In this document: positions 46,581-51,956 of the stretch, in pieces | Layout of the letters: each line of letters opens with the position of its first letter | Numbering within the stretch: the first letter of the stretch is position 1 | Assembly (NCBI GenBank): GCA_018262505.1 | Contig: JAGSYV010000007.1 | Coordinates: 1-51,956, forward strand | Direction of reading: 5' to 3' | Source: Pseudomonadota bacterium | GTDB taxonomy: Bacteria; Pseudomonadota; Alphaproteobacteria; Rhizobiales; Pleomorphomonadaceae | Length of the DNA: 51,956 nucleotides | Translations under genes and position numbers: made by a program | The notes under the pieces: generated by a model | Database searches by the model: none | What the model was told of the DNA's origin: nothing | What the model saw: only the letters and a program-made list of their open reading frames with translations

Positions 46581-47543
46581 ATGCGTAGGCGAGTACCGGC
46601 AGACGGGCGATTTGAGTTAGTGAGGCGCTCGCTCCTTGGCGGCCGAATCCCTCTCGCGTCTCTCATCCAGACGCTGTCCGTGGCCGAGTATCTGAATTTC
46701 AGGCACGCGGCGAATGCTCTCGGCGTCAGCCAGTCGAGCGTGAGCACCAGGATCAAGACGTTGGAGGAGGATCTCGGTGTTGTTCTGTTCGAGCGCCGCC
46801 ACCGTGGCGTCCGTCTGACCGACGCAGGCCGCAGTTTCATTACGGAAGTTGCCGCGGGGATCAGCCATCTCGATCTTGCGATCAAGACGGCTGGGGCGGT
46901 TCTGAACGGTGCGATCGGTCATCTGTCGATCGGGCTCCTGTCTTCGATCGCTTCGGGCTTTCTGGCCGATCTGCGCCGCCGGTATCGAGACGAGCATCCG
47001 GAGATCGAACTCGATATCTTCGAGGGACGTTCCGATGAGATCATACGTCAGGTCCGCGAGGCCAAGCTCGATATCGCCTTCGTGGTTGGGGCCGTAGAGG
47101 TACCCGACTGCCATTCACGGCAGCTATGGTCGGAAGCATTGATGGTCGTGCTGCCAAAGGACCATCCGTTGGCGAGCGCTGAGCGTCTCGTGTGGCGTGA
47201 TCTTGCCCCGGATACCTTCCTCGTCCGACAAGGCGGAGCCGGCTCCCAAGTCATGGACCATATCGTTCGCAGACTCGTCGAACGAGAGAAGTCGCCACAC
47301 ATTCGTCGGTGCGATGTGGGGCGAGACACGTTGATGCACATGGTTGCAGTCGGCGAGGGGATCACGTTGACGAGCGAAGCTGCTTCTCACGTCCCGTTTC
47401 CCGGCGTCGTGTTCCGGCCTATCGCCGATGAGTCGGATCGAGCGAGATTCAGCGCGGTCTGGTCGCCGCACAATCGCGGTCCGGCCCTCATGCATCTGCT
47501 CGATCTTGCTACCGAGATGAGCAAATCAGCGCGATCTGGCTGA
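46581..47543 (+). CDS. LysR-family transcriptional regulator
   Basis: 320 residues. Helix-turn-helix at about 27-85: LIQTLSVAEYLNFRHAANALGVSQSSVSTRIKTLEEDLG. The effector domain follows with HLSIGLLSSIASGFLADLRRRY and VVLPKDHPLA. AGAGGG lies before the ATG at 46581; the first 25 residues are longer than usual, so an internal start is possible. Follows azoR by 26 bases; its end overlaps the next gene, on the other strand, by 18 bases. Confidence 0.9.
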   Translation: MRRRVPADGRFELVRRSLLGGRIPLASLIQTLSVAEYLNFRHAANALGVSQSSVSTRIKTLEEDLGVVLFERRHRGVRLTDAGRSFITEVAAGISHLDLAIKTAGAVLNGAIGHLSIGLLSSIASGFLADLRRRYRDEHPEIELDIFEGRSDEIIRQVREAKLDIAFVVGAVEVPDCHSRQLWSEALMVVLPKDHPLASAERLVWRDLAPDTFLVRQGGAGSQVMDHIVRRLVEREKSPHIRRCDVGRDTLMHMVAVGEGITLTSEAASHVPFPGVVFRPIADESDRARFSAVWSPHNRGPALMHLLDLATEMSKSARSG

Positions 47544-47747
47544 TTCCTTCACAAGCTCACCCGGCTCAATGCCAAGCGCCTCAGCAATCTGCCCAAGAAC
47601 CGTGACGCTGGCGGAAACGTCGGCGCGCTCGATCGCGCCAATATAGCGCGCGCTCAGGCCGGACTGGTCGGCCAGCTCTTCCTGCGTCATTTGCTTGTCA
47701 TGGCGCAGCCGACGCAGATTGACCGCCATAACCTCCTTGAGATCCAT
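47526..47747 (-). CDS. QseC-like small XRE repressor
   Basis: 73 residues that are almost only a Cro/C1 helix-turn-helix: NLRRLRHDKQMTQEELADQSGLSARYIGAIERADVSASVTVLGQIAEALG. Divergent from the DUF2285 gene at 47,957, with a 33-bp palindrome between. This arrangement matches qseC-qseM of ICEMlSymR7A, where QseC represses both itself and the antiactivator gene. An alternative start six codons in (MAVNLRRL) follows AAGGAGG, but too closely. Confidence 0.75.
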   Translation of the reverse strand: MDLKEVMAVNLRRLRHDKQMTQEELADQSGLSARYIGAIERADVSASVTVLGQIAEALGIEPGELVKESARSR

Positions 47748-47766
47748 GGCGAAATGAGAGCCTGCG

Positions 47767-47799
47767 TCGGAATGATCGTTCCAGGAACGATCATTCCGA
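47767..47799. promoter_or_regulatory. 33-bp perfect palindrome, likely QseC-like operator
   Basis: Arms TCGGAATGATCGTTCC and its exact complement around a single central A. It begins 19 bases before the XRE start and lies 157 bases before the QseM-like start, in their shared promoter region. Confidence 0.7.
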
Positions 47800-47956
47800 T
47801 TCGTGCTGAAACGTGCTATAGATCCGCTCAGCCAAACGATGCATTCCAGCCCGCTGCCGCAAAGAGCCGTGGTTCACCAAGCTGTTTGTCTCAAAATTGA
47901 AGAGCTGTTGAACTATTCCTTGCGGGCCGCTGTACTGTCGAAAGGAGGGCCATCCG

Positions 47957-48256
47957 ATGCGGATACGCCCCGAACTCGATCCCGATGTCGATGATCTCGC
48001 TCCCAGTGGGCCAGAGATCACGGTCTACGACGAACGACACTTCGTCACGTATCTGCGACTGCTCGATGCTGAGACGGATGGGTCGGACTGGACTGAAGTG
48101 GCTCGTATCGTGCTGCATCGTGATCCCGGCACTGAAGGGGAACGCACGCGGCTCTGCTGGCAAAGCCATCTCAATCGTGCTCGCTGGATGACGAAGACCG
48201 GCTATCGCAAAATACTGGAACAGGCGGTGACCGAGGCGCGATCAGCGTGGCACTGA
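47957..48256 (+). CDS. QseM-like antiactivator (DUF2285 domain)
   Basis: 99 residues, MRIRPELDPDVDDLAPSGPE, then a DUF2285 domain: TYLRLLDAETDGSDWTEVARIVL, WQSHLNRARWMTKTGYRKIL. It aligns with the C-terminal domain of the frameshifted protein at 37,171. In ICEMlSymR7A the small DUF2285 protein QseM binds and blocks FseA and TraR; the same role is likely here against the FseA-like protein. No traR/traI pair is visible in the window. AAAGGAGG ten bases before the ATG is a strong ribosome site. Confidence 0.75.
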   Translation: MRIRPELDPDVDDLAPSGPEITVYDERHFVTYLRLLDAETDGSDWTEVARIVLHRDPGTEGERTRLCWQSHLNRARWMTKTGYRKILEQAVTEARSAWH

Positions 48257-48372
48257 GCGTCCTTTTTCTTCGCCATGGTATCCGATGATGCGACACAGCG
48301 GATTTGCTGTTGCTTCTGGCTGGCACGCCTATTCTCTGATCGGCTCCGTCTCTTTTACCGATTGGAGCCCCT

Positions 48373-50355
48373 ATGTCAGGAAGCCGCGTCCTGTGGGGAC
48401 AAGTTGCCATCGTTCTCATGATCGTGCTCACCGCCATCTGGTGTGCGACCGAGTGGACTGCGTGGCGGCTCGGCTTTCAGGCCCAACTCGGTGCGCCCTG
48501 GTTCGAGGTGGCGGACTGGCCGGTCTATAACCCGCCGATCTTCTTCTGGTGGTGGTATTGCTACGACGCTTACGCGCCGTCGATCTTCATTGAAGGCGCT
48601 TGCATCGCCGTATCAGGCGGCTTCATCTCGATCTTCGTCGCCATAACCCTGTCGGTGATCCGGGCGCGAGAGGCGAAGAACGTCGCGACCTACGGATCGG
48701 CGCGATGGGCGGAGCCGGAGGAAATCCGCGCTGCCGGATTGCTCGACCCCGATGGCGTCCTGCTCGGCCGGCTCGACGGCGACTATCTGCGCCATGACGG
48801 TCCCGAGCACGTGCTGTGCTTCGCCCCGACGCGGTCTGGCAAAGGCGTCGGGCTTGTGGTGCCGACGCTTCTGACCTGGCCGGGCAGCACGATCATCCAC
48901 GACATCAAGGGCGAGAACTGGGGCCTGACTGCCGGTTTCCGCGAACGGCACGGCCGCGTGCTGCTGTTCGATCCGACCGATCCGGCGTCCTCGGCCTATA
49001 ATCCCCTGCTGGAGGTGCGGCGCGGCGACAAGGAAGTCCGCGACGTGCAGAACATCGCCGACATCCTCGTCGACCCCGAAGGTGCGCTCGAGAAGCGCAA
49101 CCACTGGGAAAAGACTAGCCATTCACTGCTGGTCGGCGCGATCCTGCACGTCCTTTATGCCGAACCTGACAAGACGCTAGCCGGCGTCGCCAACTTCCTC
49201 TCCGATCCGAAACGCCCCGTAGAAGCGACGCTGCGCGCCATGATGAACACGCGGCATCTCGCCGAAGCCGGAGTGCATCCGGTTATCGCATCCTCGGCGC
49301 GCGAGTTGTTGAACAAGTCCGACAACGAGCGATCCGGCGTGCTCTCCACCGCAATGTCGTTCCTCGGCCTGTACCGCGACCCCGTGGTGGCGAAGGTGAC
49401 GGCGCGCTGCGACTGGCGCATCGCCGATCTGGTGACGGGGGTGAAACCTGTCAGCCTCTATCTCGTGGTCCCGCCCTCCGACATCAACCGCACCAAGCCG
49501 CTGATCCGCCTCCTCCTCAATCAGGTCGGGCGGCGTCTCACCGAAGACCTGAAGACCTCCGCCAACCGGCATCGGCTCCTGCTGATGCTGGACGAGTTTC
49601 CCGCGCTCGGCCGGCTCGACTTCTTCGAGTCGGCTTTGGCCTTCATGGCGGGCTACGGCATCAAGAGTTTCCTGATCGCCCAAAGCCTCAATCAGATCGA
49701 GAAAGCTTACGGCGCGAACAACAGCGTGCTCGACAATTGCCATGTGCGCGTCGCCTTCGCCACCAATGACGAGCGCACCGCCAAGCGGGTCTCCGATGCG
49801 CTCGGTACCGCGACCGAGATGCGCGATTCCACCAACTATGCCGGGCACCGGCTGTCGCCCTGGCTCGGCCATCTCATGGTGTCGCGGCAGGAGACGGCGC
49901 GGCCGCTGTTGACGCCCGGCGAGGTGATGCAGCTTCCGCCCACGGACGAACTGCTGCTGGTCGCGGGCGTGCCGCCGGTACGAGCAAAGAAGGCGCGCTA
50001 TTACGAGGATGCTCGTTTCAAGGAACGCATCCTGCCGCCGCCGAAGGCGACGACAGCGGCGGCGCAGTCCGCGGATGATTGGTCGGCGCTGGCGATCCCG
50101 GCGGCATCGGCTGGAGCTGCATCGGGCAACGGGAATGGCGTGAGCGTCTATCCGGCCAATGCAGGCATTCGCCGTGAGCCGGAATTGCCTGAGCATGAGG
50201 AGGTCGCGCCGCCCGAACGATCGCCCCTCAGCGAGTTCGATGTTCTCGATGACGATCCCGATGTGGACGCCGCCCGGGCCAGCCGTTTGCGCGAGCAGGT
50301 CACATCGAATGCTCGGCAGGCGACGATGGACCCGGCCGATGGCCTCGACTTGTGA
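48373..50355 (+). CDS. traG: Type IV coupling protein TraG/VirD4
   Basis: 660 residues. Two N-terminal membrane segments (about 8-26 and 72-96), then the hexameric motor: Walker A APTRSGKGVGLVVPTLL (151 on), HDIKGENW, and Walker B LLMLDEFPALGRLDF. It would carry the relaxase-DNA complex to the type IV secretion channel. C-terminal 100 residues disordered. Followed by a CopG gene with the start next to its stop. Confidence 0.95.
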   Translation: MSGSRVLWGQVAIVLMIVLTAIWCATEWTAWRLGFQAQLGAPWFEVADWPVYNPPIFFWWWYCYDAYAPSIFIEGACIAVSGGFISIFVAITLSVIRAREAKNVATYGSARWAEPEEIRAAGLLDPDGVLLGRLDGDYLRHDGPEHVLCFAPTRSGKGVGLVVPTLLTWPGSTIIHDIKGENWGLTAGFRERHGRVLLFDPTDPASSAYNPLLEVRRGDKEVRDVQNIADILVDPEGALEKRNHWEKTSHSLLVGAILHVLYAEPDKTLAGVANFLSDPKRPVEATLRAMMNTRHLAEAGVHPVIASSARELLNKSDNERSGVLSTAMSFLGLYRDPVVAKVTARCDWRIADLVTGVKPVSLYLVVPPSDINRTKPLIRLLLNQVGRRLTEDLKTSANRHRLLLMLDEFPALGRLDFFESALAFMAGYGIKSFLIAQSLNQIEKAYGANNSVLDNCHVRVAFATNDERTAKRVSDALGTATEMRDSTNYAGHRLSPWLGHLMVSRQETARPLLTPGEVMQLPPTDELLLVAGVPPVRAKKARYYEDARFKERILPPPKATTAAAQSADDWSALAIPAASAGAASGNGNGVSVYPANAGIRREPELPEHEEVAPPERSPLSEFDVLDDDPDVDAARASRLREQVTSNARQATMDPADGLDL

Positions 50356-50363
50356 GGATGGCC

Positions 50364-50801
50364 ATGCAGACCAAGACCCGCATGAATGTCTATTTCGACC
50401 CCGACCTCCTGAAGAAGGTCGAGGCGCTGGCGCTCCGTCGCAACATCTCCAAATCCGCCGTCATTGAAGCCGCCGTCGCCTCCTTCCTGTCGGCGGATGC
50501 GTCCGAGCGACTGGAGGCCGTGTTCGCCCGCCGCATGGACCGGATAGGCCGCCAGATCGATGGGCTCGACGAAGACCTCGCCATCGTCGGAGAGACGCTC
50601 TCGCTGTTCATCCGCTTCTGGTTGACCATCACACCGCCATTGCCCGACAGCGCGCAGGCATCGGCGAGGGCGAAAGGCGCAGAGCGCTTCGAGAGCTTCC
50701 TGCAAACGCTGGGGCGGCGACTCGCGACCGGGGATCGCTTCCTGAGGGAGTTGTCGCGCGATATCGAGTCTCAAGTAAGCTCGAAAAGCTCATCCGACTG
50801 A
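50364..50801 (+). CDS. CopG-family ribbon-helix-helix protein
   Basis: 145 residues from MQTKTRMNVYFDPDLLKKVEALALRRNISKSAVIEAAV: strand plus two helices of a ribbon-helix-helix (about 5-45), then a helical region with a hydrophobic stretch (LSLFIRFWLTITPPLP). Genes of this kind stand between traG and trbB in ICEs of this family. GTGAGG before the ATG; start codons at 50352 and 50358 are alternatives. Confidence 0.85.
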   Translation: MQTKTRMNVYFDPDLLKKVEALALRRNISKSAVIEAAVASFLSADASERLEAVFARRMDRIGRQIDGLDEDLAIVGETLSLFIRFWLTITPPLPDSAQASARAKGAERFESFLQTLGRRLATGDRFLRELSRDIESQVSSKSSSD

Positions 50802-50920
50802 ACCCAGCGCACGCCTATGACACTAACTGCTCAGCAAAGTCGAGAAATCTTGGTGTTCATTTCATCACGTTAACGTACCGTACATAGGCTACGCTTCCGA
50901 GTCGATACTGGAATTCGATC

Positions 50921-51580
50921 ATGTGGGTAAGATTTCCGATTTGGGACCGCTGGGGAGAGTTGACGCGCTTCTGGATCGTGTCTGAGACGGCTCTTGCAGC
51001 AGAGCGCGCTAGGTGGACCTCCCTGCCAGTCCTGAATCCCAATGAAATAAAGATAATAGACCCGAGCGGGAAAACGAGATTTGAGTGTGATCTCGTCGAT
51101 TACATCAACGGACTAAACAGTTATCATATATTGTATTCAATGTTACTTATGTCTTACATTGGTCTTGTTGAGGAGCATGGGAGAAATGTAATTGAGTATC
51201 TAGTTGCCACAAAAGGGCTGGATCACAGCAACTTCCCCGGTCTAGATGCTTCTCTACCGGTTAGTAATGCTGCAGAGGATTATATAAAGAAATACAACGT
51301 AGAGCACTGGGCGACGAAAATTTTAGAATCTTTAGGTTGGTCTTGGTCGAGAATGAAATGTTCGAAGTCTGCAGTTGTCGAAATATTTTCGATTAGAAAT
51401 ATTGTTTCGCACGGTTTGGTGAACTTCAATCAGACGGCGGCTAATCGCATTTCTGGCGTTGGTGATGCTTGTACTCGTTGGGCGGTAGGCTCTCCCGTTG
51501 TTCTTGACCGAGAAATATTTGGTGATTACCTGCACGATCTGCGCGAATTTGCCCGCTGTTTGGCGAACGCATCCGCCTGA
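50921..51580 (+). CDS. HEPN-like hypothetical protein, AT-rich cargo
   Basis: 219 residues, soluble, no family recognised with certainty. EIFSIRNIVSHGLVNFNQT (about 155-173) contains RNxxxH, the signature of HEPN-fold RNases and of RiboL-PSP-HEPN-like proteins; helices surround it. Base composition is clearly more AT-rich than the flanking tra genes, so it is a recent arrival. It occupies the place where trbB would be expected. Could be a defence or toxin gene without a visible antitoxin. A palindrome ACGTTAACGT (50867-50876) lies upstream. Confidence 0.55.
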   Translation: MWVRFPIWDRWGELTRFWIVSETALAAERARWTSLPVLNPNEIKIIDPSGKTRFECDLVDYINGLNSYHILYSMLLMSYIGLVEEHGRNVIEYLVATKGLDHSNFPGLDASLPVSNAAEDYIKKYNVEHWATKILESLGWSWSRMKCSKSAVVEIFSIRNIVSHGLVNFNQTAANRISGVGDACTRWAVGSPVVLDREIFGDYLHDLREFARCLANASA

Positions 51581-51715
51581 ACACCTGCCTGAAGTAAACG
51601 TTGATTCGAGTATATTTCTTCAGTACCACTGCATCATCGAAGCTGTCGATGAAGGCCATGGCGAGTCTGCTTACGTGCGCCCAATGCGCTGCACCGCATC
51701 AAGTTCAGCCATCTC
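51581..51715. other. Intergenic between the HEPN-like gene and the partial transporter
   Basis: 135 bases with nothing I can support; tails of two convergent genes. Confidence 0.4.
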
Positions 51716-51956
51716 CTAACTTGCCTTGCATGGAAGCGCGCCCGCTCGGGACCTTCGGTCGGCGAGATTGACACCGAGAGCGGTAAGCGAACAGACGCCC
51801 AGCAGTATGGCGGTGCTCGCGGTGTCCCCACCTCCGATCCAACTCGCGACGATCGGCGCCAGCACGAGCAGCGCGCCGTTGTTCATCGATTCTGACGACG
51901 CCAGCACGAAGCCGGCGTCCGAGCCGGCCCGGCTCGCCTGAATGGCGGTGTTGGCG
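51716..51956 (-). CDS. C-terminal end of a membrane transporter (partial)
   Basis: An open minus-strand frame enters from the right edge and ends at 51716. Its 79 visible residues (NTAIQASRAGSDAGFVLASS, MNNGALLVLAPIVASWI, TASTAILLGVCSLTALGVNL, ending ADRRSRAGALPCKAS) contain two membrane segments and look like the last helices of an MFS-type permease. The family is not certain from this fragment. Opposite to the transfer genes, so cargo or a neighbour. Confidence 0.5.
   Translation of the reverse strand, partial: ANTAIQASRAGSDAGFVLASSESMNNGALLVLAPIVASWIGGGDTASTAILLGVCSLTALGVNLADRRSRAGALPCKAS

Overview
The window reads as the chromosome of a GC-rich alphaproteobacterium, most likely of the order Hyphomicrobiales (Rhizobiales). 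The evidence is the nnr-glnB-glnA neighbourhood, an alphaproteobacterial-type initiator tRNA, and a conjugation gene set of the Mesorhizobium symbiosis-island type. I cannot name the genus.

Bases 1 to about 14,030 are ordinary chromosome. They hold a diguanylate cyclase, a DEAD-box RNA helicase with an 18-bp tandem repeat in its tail, an SPFH membrane protein, parE, a short Hsp70-family protein, a small secreted protein, a shikimate-dehydrogenase-like enzyme, glnA (broken by a deletion of about 44 bp near its end), glnB with a sigma-54-type promoter, the NAD(P)HX repair enzyme and initiator tRNA-Met.

From the 3' end of that tRNA to the right edge lies an integrative and conjugative element (ICE). 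Its left end holds a large serine recombinase whose reading frame runs on through the antisense strand of the tRNA, a HigBA-like toxin-antitoxin pair, and remnants of other small genes (a PemK-like toxin beside an intact antitoxin, and a DUF6429-type gene). Next, on the minus strand, is a more AT-rich cargo operon of six tightly packed genes (17,460-27,659): two paralogous Hsp90-like (GHKL) ATPases flanking a PIN-like nuclease, a radical SAM protein and two DGQHR-motif proteins related to DndB. I know of no described system with this composition. It is the best candidate here for an undescribed defence or nucleic-acid-modification system.

From 28,200 the conserved ICE backbone runs on the plus strand: DUF932, ParB, a Toprim protein, DUF2493, small proteins, DUF736, an FseA-like activator split into two frames in a way that fits programmed +1 frameshifting, an RdfS-like excisionase, RepA, ParA, a ribbon-helix-helix protein, DUF2840, TraF, a lytic transglycosylase, relaxase RlxS, TraG and a CopG-type protein. 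RepA carries iterons and a candidate replication origin in its 3' end. A divergent QseC/QseM-like pair around a 33-bp palindrome sits just before traG. Cargo is interspersed: a MmcQ/YjbR protein, a LysR-DMT transporter-azoreductase-LysR block, and an AT-rich HEPN-like gene followed by a partial transporter where trb genes would be expected. The right end of the ICE is not in the window.

The backbone genes fit one logic. QseC and QseM would keep the element quiet, a frameshifted FseA would switch on the excisionase, the serine recombinase would excise the element, RepA/ParA would maintain the circle, and RlxS/TraG/TraF would transfer it.
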